Shown piece after piece: positions 12,746 through 23,195 of a DNA stretch of 64,000 nucleotides. Within the stretch, counting starts at the first letter, position 1. Every line of letters starts with the position of its first letter. A model generated the notes under the pieces. The model was not told the DNA's origin, made no database searches, and worked only from the letters and a program-made list of their open reading frames with translations. The translations under genes were made by a program, and so were the position numbers. Origin of the DNA: Myotis daubentonii (Eukaryota > Chordata > Mammalia > Chiroptera > Vespertilionidae); contig NC_081849.1 of the NCBI RefSeq assembly GCF_963259705.1, positions 56,144,093-56,208,092 of the forward strand, given 5' to 3'.

Positions 12746-13121
12746 TTATATGCTTTTTTCATAAGCAAAAACTTGGGTAGGAGAGTTAGAAGGAGCCTCT
12801 GAAATTGAGAACGAGAAAATGGTATATAAAAAAGGGGTACAGGGACAGAAGTCCCTATGGGTTTTACTTTCCTTAGAGGCTATACCCCTTTTCTTAAACT
12901 GAATGGACATAAACAAAAGAAGATGTACTTGGGGATAAAAACTTCCATAGCTGCAAACAAAAAGGCTTTATTTCACATGGTTTGTAAGGTATTTTCTTTG
13001 TTGTTAGATATTACTAACTCCATATAAACAAACATCATTCCCAAGGAATGCCATAATTAAGATGTAAGTTAACCAATTTATAAAAAGAACAAATTACGCA
13101 TGATCATCAGAGCTATATTTT

Positions 13122-13330
13122 TATATTTTAAATATATTTTTATTGATTTCAGAGAGGGAGTGGGAGAGATAGAACCATCAATGATGAGAGAGAATCAGCT
13201 GCCTCCTTCACCTCCCACCCCCTTACTGGGAATTAAGCCCAAACCTGGGCATGTGCCCTTACAGGGAATAGAACTGTGACCTCTCAGTTCATAGGTCGAA
13301 GCTCAACCACTGACCCCACACTGGCCAGGC
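13122..13330 (-). mobile_element. Ves SINE
   Basis: The minus-strand head 'gcctggccagtgtgg' and 'gagcttcgacctatgaact' place it in the 'cgacctatgaact' head class. The tail is 'tcaataaaaatatatttaaaata'. A possible AT-rich duplication 'atttttatat' and 'ctttttatat' flanks it. A plus-strand frame starting inside it (13276-13464) is not a gene. Confidence 0.92.
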
Positions 13331-13493
13331 AGAATTATCTTTTTATATATGAAAATATTTTTCAATATCTAACAAAATTACTTAGTTTTCTTTTCTCTAG
13401 CATGAACTTTTCAACTTTGGTCTTCATTTTTACTATCAAGAACAGCTTCTGTGAATTGATCTAATCATCCAGTTTGCATCTTAACAAAAGGTT

Positions 13494-13716
13494 ATTTTTT
13501 TAAAAATATATTTTATTGATATTTTTTTTACAGAGAGGAAGGGAGAGGGATAGAGAGTTAGAAACATTATGAGAGAGAAACATCAATCAGCTGCCTCCTG
13601 CACACTCTCTACTGGGGATGTGCCCGTAATCAAGGTACATGCCCTTGCCCGGAATCGAACCTGGGATCCTTTGGTCTGCAGGCTGATGCTCTCCACTGAG
13701 TCAAACCAGTTAGGGC
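13494..13716 (-). mobile_element. Ves SINE, distal unit of a tandem dimer
   Basis: Complete copy on the minus strand: head 'gccctaactggtttgactcagtgg', B-box 'ggttcgattccgg', and a CT-rich middle ending in 'tcaataaaatatattt'. It abuts the next copy with no host sequence between. The outer duplication 'cttaacaaaa' lies at 13480-13489, and its partner lies beyond the second unit. The two units therefore share one pair of target duplications. Confidence 0.94.
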
Positions 13717-13923
13717 TATTTTATTGATTTTTTTACAGAGAGGAAGGGAGAGGTATAGAGAGTTAGAAACATCGATGAGAGAGAAACATTGATCAGCTGC
13801 CTCCTGCACACCTCCTACTGGGGATGTGCCCACAACCAAGGTACATGCCCTTGACTGGAATTGAACCTGGGACCTTTCAGTCAGCAGGCTGATGCTCTAT
13901 CCACTGAGCCAAACCAGTGAGGG
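13717..13923 (-). mobile_element. Ves SINE, proximal unit of a tandem dimer
   Basis: Complete copy on the minus strand with head 'gccctcactggtttggctcagtgg' and B-box 'ggttcaattcc'. It is followed on the genomic right by 'cttaacaaaa' (13924-13933), identical to the sequence left of the other unit. Its A-tail ('taaaaaaatcaataaaata' on the minus strand) forms the junction with its partner. Confidence 0.94.
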
Positions 13924-13933
13924 CTTAACAAAA

Positions 13934-14112
13934 TGTTTTAAGATAGTAAAAGGCACCCCTGAAGGACTCTTTGGATTTTAATTTGGCTTATTTTTAAGAC
14001 CAACAAGCTTAGAATACAACCTGTCTTTCTCATCCTACTCCTAGTGAAAGTCTTTAGCTTCTCACAATTCTGGGAGTTCCACCTCTCATTATGTGATGCA
14101 ACATGTAGCAGA
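13934..14112. other. Unassigned short interval
   Basis: Unique-looking AT-rich sequence between the Ves dimer and the microsatellite. Confidence 0.4.
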
Positions 14113-14119
14113 TGGTAGG

Positions 14120-14198
<79 letters not shown>

Positions 14199-14206
14199 GG
14201 TATAGA

Positions 14207-14301
<95 letters not shown>
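14113..14301. repeat. Compound (GATA)n-(TA)n-(GA)n microsatellite
   Basis: Roughly 20 GATA units with one or two interruptions (about 14119-14198), then a short bridge, then (TA)n (about 14210-14252), then (GA)n (about 14253-14299). The 80- and 100-codon frames over it are low-complexity artefacts. The tract is likely to be highly polymorphic. Confidence 0.98.
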
Positions 14302-14302
<1 letters not shown>

Positions 14303-15119
14303 TGAGTAGGGAAGAAGGTTTTCACAGACAAATCTTTTAACTAGTTGAACTGGCATATCAGAAGTCTGTGTATAGAGAAATGTGGCATGTGTAATATTAA
14401 ATCAAGAGGTATAGCTATTCTTTATGACTCAGAAAGAGATGGGAACAATGATAGCATTTCTATAGCCTCTGCCCCTTCGTAAATGTCTAGAAAGAGAATG
14501 GCAATGTTCAGCTTGGATTCCCTTTGGTGCATTCACAGACCCCCATTGCTCCCAAAGGGGCTTTCGTTAGGCACATAAATGAATAGCAGAAAGGATCCAC
14601 TGCTGGAAAGCAGCCTGATTCCGGCATTCTCATCTAATCACTGGATGTGCTACTTATGTTGGAGCAGTTGGAGAAGGTTGTTTGGCCTATTGTACCTTGG
14701 CTAAAGCACATTCACCATAATTAGGGAAGGAAACCAATCTCCTCATGAAGAAGCCACAGGCAATGTCTAAATAAACAAATCTGATGGATTGAAAGCATGT
14801 TTGTTAGTCACATTAAGTGTAGATTTCTAAAAAATTATTAAAAGTAAGCATTGTTATAGCTGAAAATCACTGAATAAAGCTAATACACATTAAGGTACAC
14901 TGAAGACTCTGTGCCTATTAATTTAAGGTAGTTTGAGGACTGAAAATATTTACTGAGTCTCAAGGGTAATGAACCTCAACATATAAAGTTAAGTAATGAA
15001 AAAATCTTAGGAGTGAAAAAGGATGAGGGCCAAAATATCAATCATAGAACTTCTGAAAGAAAAGTAGGATAAACTTAAATGAGATATTGATGCTATCACT
15101 TGATTTATAATTGCTTGTT
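14302..15119. other. Unassigned interval
   Basis: Nothing recognised. 14440-14720 has somewhat higher complexity and could be unique or conserved sequence, which cannot be judged without alignment. Confidence 0.4.
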
Positions 15120-15897
15120 CATTTATCCATGAAAAGAAGTCTAAATTAAAACCCAATGGCACTCTGCCAGATGCTAGGGATATAGTTATAAGTAAAACAG
15201 ATATGGTCTTCGAGCTCTTACATCTTGTTTAAGCAGCTCTTACACTAAGCAAACCACCTACACAAATAAATAATTGGGAACGCTGATAAGTTACCTGGGA
15301 CAAAAAGGCAATGGAATCCTATGAGAGAGAATAATAGGAACACTGATATATATTAAGAGATTCAGAGCATAAACCATCGAGAACATTTTATTTAAACTAA
15401 ATGATGAAAGTTGAGTAACAGCTGTAAACGAGAGTGAGAAGAAAAACATTCTGAGCAGAAGCTTATAAGTGAGAGAGAAAAGAAAAAAGAAGAAACTAGA
15501 AATAGAAGATCTGCAAAGAAGGCAAATGTGACTGGAATCTGGTGAGCAAGAGGGAAAGTGCCACAAGATCAAACTGGAAAAACAGATAAAAGCTACATCA
15601 TGAAGGACATGTGAGAATTTATCATAAGTAAGTTATGAAGCCATGGAAGTATTCTGAGCAGCAGATATACATGATCCATACTTCTGTTTTAGAAGTCTGT
15701 TCTGATCAATGGATTAGAGGACAAGAATGAAAATGGGAGGACAAAGAGGAGGCTGTTTCCGTGTTGGATGATAGCTGGGAGTGATTTAACTGGGGAAACG
15801 GTAGTAATAATAAAGGTTAAGATTCCAAACTCAAGATATATTTTTGAGGCATGATTTGATAATAAATAGGATATATGGTATGCAGGATGAAATGACC
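15120..15897 (-). mobile_element. L2 LINE, 3' part, antisense
   Basis: Antisense L2 landmarks appear in order: 'tctgccagatgctagggatatag', 'gtggggaacgctgataagttacc'-type text, 'atgaagccatggaagtattctgagcag', 'agaagtctgttctgatcaatgg' and 'aagatatatttttgaggc'. The order fits one L2 copy running right to left that continues past the L1 insertion at 15911. No intact frame. Confidence 0.7.
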
Positions 15898-16240
15898 AAG
15901 AATGACTCCTGGATGCTAAGCAAAATAAGCCAGTCGCCAGTCAGAGAAAGACAAGTATCACATGATCTCACTCATAAGTGGAATCTAATAAACAAAATAG
16001 ATCCAAAAATATCGAAGCATGAAACAGATTGCTGAATCTCAGAGGCGGGGGCCGGAAGGGGCAGGAAGAGATTGACGGAAGAACTTATTTGCATATATGC
16101 ATAACCCATGGATACAGACAGTAGTGCAGTGAAGGCCTGGCAAGAGGTGAGGGGTGGGTGTAAGAGGTCAATGGGGGGAAAATGGGGACATCTGTTGAAT
16201 ACGTTCAACAGTAAAGATTAAAATTAAAAGAATGACTCCT
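15898..16240 (+). mobile_element. 5'-truncated L1 3' end with 13-bp target duplication
   Basis: Body 15911-16227. It starts 'ggatgctaagcaaaataag', passes through 'gacaagtatcacatgatctc' and 'ggaatctaataaacaaaata', which is typical L1 3' UTR of laurasiatherian mammals, and ends 'aacagtaaagattaaaatta'. It is flanked by the perfect direct repeat aagaatgactcct at 15898-15910 and 16228-16240. It splits an antisense L2, so it is younger than that L2. Only the last 320 bp of an L1 are present. Confidence 0.93.
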
Positions 16241-16420
16241 ATAGTTTTGGCTTGAGCACAGGGTACAGAAAGGTGGAGTTTCGAGAATTCTAAATCCTGA
16301 ATTAGTGCCATGTTTGAGAATAAGACAAAAAACAACAGTTTTGTTTTGGGATGTTTTAAATCTGAGAAGACACCTAAACTGGAAGGACTAGTAACTAATG
16401 AGACAAGCCAAGGGCTAAAA
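16241..16420 (-). mobile_element. L2 LINE, antisense, continuation
   Basis: Resumes exactly where the L2 was cut: 'atagttttggcttgagcacaggg' then 'ttttgggatgttttaaatctgagaagacacctaaactgg', matching the antisense of L2 ORF2 near its KTELL-type stretch. Frames are broken. Confidence 0.7.
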
Positions 16421-18090
16421 AAAAGAGAGCAAGAGGTATGATATTGTGAGTTGTCTGATATAGATGATATGTGAAGATGCAGGAAGGCATAAATGTCCCT
16501 CGTGTGGCAGCTATGTAGCTGTATTGTTAACCTCTGCCTTCCAGAAAGAACTTACATTTAGCAGCAAACAGTGCAGTTATAGCCCATAGTCTCCTCTTAT
16601 AGCCTTCAGAATCCAATCAGCTTTTAAACCAAGGTCACAGTCAGGGGGCAATGACTAAAGATGATGAATGTACTAAAGCTATGACATGTTGGTACAATGG
16701 AGGGACTCCTTTAATAACCCAAATTTGCTTCAGAACCCCCCATTGCACGGGCTGAGACTTTGTCAGATCTGTATTCTGATCTGAAGCTATTCACGACCAA
16801 TCCTGCATCCCCCATCTCCTTTCTTTCCTCGGGTATCATGTTTGAAGACTCTTTCTGCGCAAAGGGCTTTACTTCCCTTTAATCTTTCACAGGAATGATT
16901 TCCTTATAAGCCTTTGTATCCCTAACTCCATCTCAGTGTTTGTTTCCTCGTGAAGAATCCACTTAAAATGGGTAATGTGAATTTAATAAAATTATCATTT
17001 AGGAAGTGTACACAGGGCTTAGGAAAGCTAATAGCAGCTGATGCAGTATTCTGCTCTAGCAAAACCTGGGATTTTATTGACCCTAAGCCTGAAAGGAATA
17101 GGGCTATTGCAGCGAAGAAAACCCAGAGTAGCGATATATACAGGATCATCTGATAGAGCCGCAGACGGAGATAGCAGGGCACACCCCTCTTTCAATTGAC
17201 TTAGCTGGTAGGAGGTGGGGAAATGACTTCCCTGACCTTGTCCTCCTCCAACTCTCTAGTCTCCTCCAGTGCCTCACATTGATCAAACCCAGTCAGAAGC
17301 CAGAGGTCAAAGAAACCATTGGTGCAGAGCCTGTAAAACAGCCTCATGAGGCACAGAACACAATGGGAAGAAGATGGAGTCTGAAAGGGCTGGGGAGTAT
17401 GGTGTTGACGCCCCTGTTTAATAACCTGGTTATTATTTAACAGGAAAGGCGTGAAAGGAGAGACCAATTAATAAAGGCATGCCACTCACACAGCTTTGCC
17501 CAAAAGCTGCTTTTAACATTCTCCAAGTCATTCCCGCGGATTGATGGGAGAAGGGACTGGAAAGAGGCAGCTTTAGAGGCATGCCCAGTGAGGTCTGAGA
17601 GACCTGGGAAGGTGCCTTCCTATCTACCCCTCAATCACACCTGAAAGCCAGGCAGTGGCCAAGATGGGTGTGGTCCCTGCAAGCTAACCCTGAATAGTTA
17701 AACTTCCAAACAACAGAAGTTCCAGCGGCACCTTTTCCAGGGCAGGCTTAGGGGGCAGCGGGCTGTGGAACCCAAGAAATGTAACTCGGCGCAAATAATT
17801 TTCTACCCCATCCTCCCGGGGGGGCTTCTGAAAATGTCCCAAGAACTTCTACCTCTCCTCCCGCTGCCAAATGACAGGGGAGTTTCACCCCCCAGCATCA
17901 GCGTGAGAAAGTGGGCCCAGGACAAAGCTCCACGGGGTTCCCATATTTAGGGATTCAAAGTAGAAAAAGAACCCCCCAAAGCAACAAGCAACCAAACAAA
18001 AAATCCTAAAATATTGCATCAAAGAGACAACAAAAGAGGAAGAAAAAAACCCTTCAAGGAGATGTTAGAAAAGCACTTTTCAAGAGTTGC
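16421..18090. other. Unassigned interval inside or beside the L2
   Basis: Interrupts the L2 signal. 17500-17950 is richer in G+C than its neighbours. Overlapping frames (16922-17182 minus, 17201-17467 minus, 17765-17950 plus) show no domain. It may be an older insertion or unique sequence. Confidence 0.4.
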
Positions 18091-18094
18091 TGAG

Positions 18095-18570
18095 CACTTA
18101 AATAAGACGAAGACGGAAACATGCAATATCAACATGATGGGCACTGGCGACCTTAGCATAACAATTTCTCTGAGTCAGAGCAAGTGAAATTGGAGTGGGT
18201 TGCATAATAGAATTGAGTTTGGGAAGACTGTGAATGTTATCAACTCTTTGAGAAGTGTGATTTTGAAGAGCAGTTAACAGCCAAAAGTAGCTACATGGAG
18301 ATGAATGTGGAATCAAGAAATTTTTGTTGTTGTTTGTAGGAATCACTGAAACACATTCTAAAATTGAAGAGAAGGGTTTATAGTGAGAATGGTTCAAGTG
18401 TCTGAAGAGAAAAAATCTGATCGCTGTTTCAAAGTCCTTAAAAAGGACTTCAAAAAGTTTCCAAGAGCAGGATGAGATAAGTTCCAGAAAATATGTGAGG
18501 GCCAAAATTGATCTTAACAATGAGTACAGATGCAAGCAGTTTTGTAGATTTGGTGCTCAGAAAATGTAAA
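18095..18570 (-). mobile_element. L2 LINE ORF2 relic, antisense
   Basis: Antisense L2 landmarks: 'gcactggcgaccttagcataacaatttctctgag', 'gaaattggagtgggttgcataatag' and 'tatcaactctttgagaag'. These correspond to ORF2 upstream of the parts seen at 15.1-16.4 kb, so one L2 copy probably spans 15.1-18.6 kb. The 145-codon minus-strand frame at 18098-18535 falls on the L2 sense strand and is a chance survivor, not a host gene. Confidence 0.65.
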
Positions 18571-18844
18571 CTCTCTAGTTGATGACTTCTGGTTTCTCAA
18601 TGATATATAAATCTCAGTGATTAGTTGAGAGTGTACTTCCGCAATGATGGGGGAAGAGAAAAATAACGGGGAAGATATGAAAAAAATATATACAGATGTG
18701 GTAACGTGAACTCGCTAAAAGCAGGTAGTAAGAACAGCAGAGTTAAAAGCCAACGGGATAGTACTATTTATTCATTTAGAACCCTAATAGCCTAATTTTA
18801 AATTATTGATTTATAGACTAAGGTATCAAATGGGCATTATTCAT

Positions 18845-19068
18845 TTTCTTATCCTACTACTTTTGAATCAGGTAGACCTGTACTCTCACTCAAGTTCCAA
18901 ACTGTCTCTCTTCCCTATGTAAAGTGAATCACTTAACCTGTCTGAGTTTTAATTCCTTTCTCATGACAAGTGGCTAATACTACCTACTTCCTGTAGGTAT
19001 TTTAGCATTTAATAAAATAACATGTGCATAGTACATAAGATTCTCAATAAAAGCTATTTTCTCCTTGC
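18845..19068 (-). mobile_element. MIR SINE, antisense
   Basis: Text such as 'caggtagacctgtactctcactcaag', 'gtgaatcacttaacctgtctgagttttaattcc' and 'aaaataacatgtgcatagtacataag' is MIR on the minus strand, nearly full-length but diverged. Confidence 0.72.
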
Positions 19069-19382
19069 TTTTGTAAGCAAGGTTTTAGGATTAAATGTGA
19101 ACATATATACATGATACATATATGGGAAATAGATTGGAAGTCAACAAACCTTTCAGAAGATTTATGTGGGTGGCTTAATATAAGATTCATAACTGTTCTC
19201 TTTGGACTCCACTGACACATTAAAAATCTAAAATAATAAATTGAAGGGAAATCTTTGGTGACACAAAACAGGGATGTATATCAGGTTTTATATTGGCTAC
19301 ATTTTGGAGTCATAGTTTTGAACTTGAATTATTTTATTCTTAAGTAAATTTTCAATTTTCTTTCTTTTCACATATAGATTTA
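19069..19382. other. Unassigned AT-rich interval
   Basis: No gene or repeat recognised. Confidence 0.45.
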
Positions 19383-19394
19383 AGGAGAACAACT

Positions 19395-19605
19395 TTTTTT
19401 ATTTTTTTTTTTATTGATTTTGAGAGGAAGGGAGAGGGAGAGCTAGAAACATCAATGATAAAAGAGAATCATTGATTGGCTGCCTCCTGCATGCCCCACA
19501 CTGGGGATCAAACCCGCAACCCGGAAATGTGCCCTGACTGGGAATCAAACCGTGACCTCCTGGTTCATAGGTCAACACTCAACCATTGAACCACGCTAGC
19601 TGGGC
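19395..19605 (-). mobile_element. Ves SINE with 12-bp target duplication
   Basis: Minus-strand copy of the 'gacctatgaacc' head class: head 'gcccagctagcgtggttcaatgg', a second 'gggttcgatcccagt'-like box, and a T-rich left end that is its A-tail. The perfect duplication aggagaacaact lies at 19383-19394 and 19606-19617. Confidence 0.95.
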
Positions 19606-19764
19606 AGGAGAACAACTCTTAGAATAGAGATTGGAGAGTTGGGTGAAATTGGTGATCATGTATGGGGTAGAACCTTTATCAATATGAAATAATGAATGTA
19701 AAAGTACTCTGGTAGCTTTTACTTTTCAAGAATGACCACAATAACTCACATCTCATACACCCTT

Positions 19765-20285
19765 CTAGAAGACTGCTAACCCCATTTATAACAGATGGTA
19801 TCTCCTCCCCTTGTACTTGTGAATAGCTTTATGATGGCCTTAACCAAAAGATTATCGCAGAAGGGATGCTATGTGACTTCTGTCATTAGATTCCCAAAAT
19901 ATCACACTTTAGTTTTGCTTTCTTTCTTGGGACATTTGCTCTAATTAGCACATTCTAAAAAAGCCCAATCTAGCCCATGTAAAGAGCCCACTCAGGGACA
20001 CCATGCACAGGTACACCAGCCAACAGCCCAGATGAAGTCCCAGTCAACAGCCAGTGTCAACACCCAAATATGTGACTAAAGAAGCCTTCAAATGATTCCA
20101 GCCCAAGGTGTCTTCCCAGGTGAGACACCAGATAGAGTGAAACAGAGACAAGCCAATTCATTATGTCCATTGTAAAGCCTGACCCACTGAATCCATAAGC
20201 ACAACAAAATGGTTGTTTAACAGAACGAAGAATTTGGTGGTTTGTTATGCAATAGTAACCACAACAATTGACTTAGGACAATATT
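19765..20285 (+). mobile_element. MLT1-like MaLR solo LTR
   Basis: Landmarks in order: 'tgaatagctttatgatggcct', 'cagaagggatgctatgtgacttctg', 'tgactaaagaagccttcaaatgattccagccc', 'gtcttcccaggtgagacaccagat', 'acagagacaagccaattc', 'gcctgacccactgaatccataagcac' and 'ggtttgttatgcaatagtaacc'. This is the order of an MLT1-family LTR in plus orientation. No internal sequence. Confidence 0.8.
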
Positions 20286-20333
20286 GAACACGTAAAAAGT
20301 ACCAAAAACATTATTACTTTAATATTATTATTA

Positions 20334-20554
20334 CTAGAGGCCCGATGCACGAAAATTCAAGCAAGAGTAGGCCTTCCTTGCCCTGGCTGCAGGCACCAGC
20401 TTCCCTCCAGCACCCGGGACCCAGGCTTCCCTCCTCTGGCCGCCAGCAGGCACCCAGGACCTGGGCTGGCTTCCCTCCAGCCCTAGCTTTGTCAGGAAGG
20501 ACTCCCAGAATGACATCTGATCTAATTTGCATATTACCCTTTTATTATTATAGA
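20334..20554 (-). mobile_element. Non-autonomous HeliBat-type Helitron
   Basis: The minus strand starts 'tctataataataaaagggta' and ends 'gggcctctag' (CTAG at 20334-20337). The hairpin arm is degenerate ('gcttgaattttcgtgcatc'). The middle holds two or three copies of 'ccaggacc(c)agg' and 'ggcttccctcc', giving GC-rich pseudo-frames on both strands. Flanked by AT-rich DNA without duplication. Confidence 0.88.
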
Positions 20555-20580
20555 TATTTTTGCATATGCTGAATATAGTG

Positions 20581-20581
20581 T

Positions 20582-20618
<37 letters not shown>
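20581..20618. repeat. (GT)n microsatellite
   Basis: About 18 uninterrupted GT units. Confidence 0.97.
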
Positions 20619-20619
<1 letters not shown>

Positions 20620-22436
20620 TATTTAACTCTTCAATTACCATTCTTACATTTTATGGTCAAGTTAATCTTGTTATCAATTTTCCATTTCCCTCTCAAGTGA
20701 GGAATAAAGTCTTTGGGAGTTGAGTATAAATATTTAACCTAAGTTTTCATCTAACTTTGAACTTTAAAGCACTGTTTTTCTAAAAGACTAAGAATCATGG
20801 AATAAAAAATAAGAACCTAGCAGAATGAAATAGAAAAAGGAAAAGATCTTGAAACTAAAAAAAAAAAATTCATTTTGCGAGTCTTTTTTTTTTTCTTTTT
20901 TGGTTGTTGTATTGACAGAAAACAAGGCCTATTTCCATTTATGTCTTTTATAAATATTTTCCAAATACAAATATAAGCCCAACTAAAGAGGAGAAAACAA
21001 AAAAAGAATAAAGATTAACCACTTACTTCCACCCTCAAGAAGGAATACTGATTAAGGAAGAAGCAACTAGATGATTTTTTCCAATCTATCTGACCTGGGA
21101 CTTTTTCAATAGAGACAGATATTTCCTAGAATGTTAACTATTCTATGTTGATAAATTTCTCTTTGCTTTTTTCCATGCCCAGCTTAAGAAAGCAAAAATT
21201 CACTAAAAATAATTATTAAACCATCAACCCCTCTCCAGAACAGTCTCTGATAAAATACATGCAGGCTTTGTATTGAATTAAGAACACATGTGCTTATACT
21301 TTTCTTCTATTAATTAAAAAATAATAAATCCAACCCCATGTACTTCCTGGAAATTGATGATTGCTGGGGAGGAACTAATATCGTCCAAACCTTTAATCCC
21401 CAGAAAATAATCAACTCTAATGCTGTTATTCAACTTCAAGTTGGAGTACAAAACAGCCGAAGGGGAATCATTATTGAAGTACGCTGGGGACCTTTTCACC
21501 AAATCAAATTTGATGTCTGTTCTGAGAAACAACTATTGCTTGCAGTAAATCCGCAGTAGAAAAACAGAGAGCTGTATTTAATTTATAGACACAGAGATAG
21601 ATGTCAGCAATAAAACAATACATATTTTGGCCATATCTAGTTTTGTTTTCCTCTAAGAAAACTCTTTCTTAAACTTTCCATGTACACCATGGTTCAGCAA
21701 AAGCAGTGTTAAAAAACAATTATTTTCTCTTTCATTGCTCTTTTGTTGTTAATATTTGTATATAAAATGTTACCCTTCCCTGCTTGATAAAACATTAAAC
21801 TTTTAATTACAAAGGGTTCAGATTAGTAATGTTTTAACCATAAACTGTAGAAGTAAACAGGTGGAACTCTGGAATATAACCATCTTTCTTTCAAATGTAT
21901 CTTACAAATGATGATTAGTTTAAATTTCCCTTGATATTCTGCAATCGAAATATACATTGGCTCCATCCCTCCGGTCACTGTATAACTGTAACACCTTTAT
22001 GATAATCTCCCCACCCTCTTTATTGAATTTTGGCACTTTAATCAAGGTACTCTCTCCAAAAGCCCATCCACATAGTGACTCCCACATTGGACATCCTTTA
22101 ATAGTTCTCTTCATTACCTACGGATAATGCCCAATTTTCATAAACCTAGGTTATTCAACCACAAACTTTAAATTAGCTAAAAGGGTGCCATTTTCGTAAG
22201 GTAACTTGGGAACCATATCCTAAAACTGTCACTTTTAATAAAATTTAACTACTTCCTATTCTATTCATACCTCGGGCAAAATGACAGTACAAATGATCTC
22301 AGGAAGACTGTTTATTATGTAAGGCTTCTAGTGCTCATCACATCCTCCATGTTTATTACCGACAATAACTGAACTGAAAGAAGGATGGTGTCATATGTTT
22401 TTTGTTCATTTGTTTGTTTATTCTTAACCTGTAGAA
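20619..22436. other. Unassigned interval, possibly unique sequence
   Basis: The longest recognisable-repeat-free stretch of the first third. At 21338-21559 both strands are open for 72-73 codons in overlapping positions, without any domain I recognise. 21880-22300 is similarly clean. No splice-site pattern supports an exon. Confidence 0.45.
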
Positions 22437-22439
22437 CTA

Positions 22440-22582
22440 TCTACATATATAAAAGGCTAATATGCTAAGTATCCAATCTTCTAAGTATTGACATCAAGTA
22501 GCAACGCCCAGCTTCCTCTCCCTAGCAACTAGCCTCCTTGCAGTTTCTTCAGCCCAGGAACGCGACTTGCTTTATAGCCAGG
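22440..22582 (+). mobile_element. Helitron 5' end fragment
   Basis: Starts TC at 22440-22441 and continues 'tacatatataaaaggctaat', the HeliBat-type left terminus. It is followed by 'atgctaagtatcc' and a GC-richer body up to about 22582. There the sequence passes into MIR without a Helitron hairpin or CTRR end, so the 3' part is missing. Confidence 0.7.
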
Positions 22583-22584
22583 TG

Positions 22585-22765
22585 TAACCAAATGTCTGTA
22601 AAGCATTTTCATGTGCCTCATTTGATCCTCACAGAAGTTCTGGAGTAGGTAGATAAGAGACTCATTGGAATCCTATTTTCTTTTCATTAGCCAGAAAAAG
22701 GAGATTTAGAAAGCTTAGAAACTTGACCCAACTGAAAAGAAGTAAGAAATGGTGGACCTTGAAAA
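22585..22765 (+). mobile_element. MIR SINE
   Basis: 'tctgtaaagcattttcatgtg', 'catttgatcctcacagaagttctggagtagg' and 'gaaaaaggagatttagaaagcttagaaacttgaccc' follow the MIR order on the plus strand. Confidence 0.7.
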
Positions 22766-22985
22766 TAACTTCAGATTTTCTCACTGTGCAGAATATAGTC
22801 AAACACTGCGGCAGTTAAATATTTTACCTTTTGTTCTCCCCTGCATGATCTAATTGTAGATCATGCTTTGTGTTGACATTTACTGCTGTGTTGCTGACAA
22901 TTACCTGAAAGAGAAGTTGGGGTGCTTCACTGGGCTGGAAAAAGTTTAGCTAAATCAGAAAGTGGGTCTAATTAATCAAGTTTAT

Positions 22986-23195
22986 TCTATATCTATAAAA
23001 GGCTAAGTTGACTCGCACATGCATTATACATAGAAAGCTCTCACTGGTGCCAATTACACACGTGTGTTTCCATATGTCATTGTCAATCGTGAATTTGGTT
23101 GACACGTCTATTATGAAGGGCAAATAGAGATATTAAAATATTTCTTATAATTAATTTCCTTTCAATGTGCATGAATTCATGCACCAGGTCACTAA
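22986..23195 (+). mobile_element. Short Helitron of a distinct subfamily
   Basis: Starts TC ('tctatatctataaaaggcta') and ends with the hairpin 'gtgcatgaattcatgcac' followed by 'caggtcactaa', a CTAA (CTRR) terminus at 23192-23195. It is only about 210 bp. The body ('cacacgtgtgtttccatatg', 'gtgaatttggttgacac') is AT-rich and unlike the other Helitrons here. No coding capacity. Confidence 0.82.

Noticed and set aside
14054..14356. 80- and 100-codon frames on the minus strand
   Set aside because: They read through the GATA/TA/GA microsatellite.
18098..18535. 145-codon minus-strand frame, the longest in the window
   Set aside because: It lies in an antisense L2, on that element's sense strand. 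It shows no intact reverse-transcriptase motif and no gene context.
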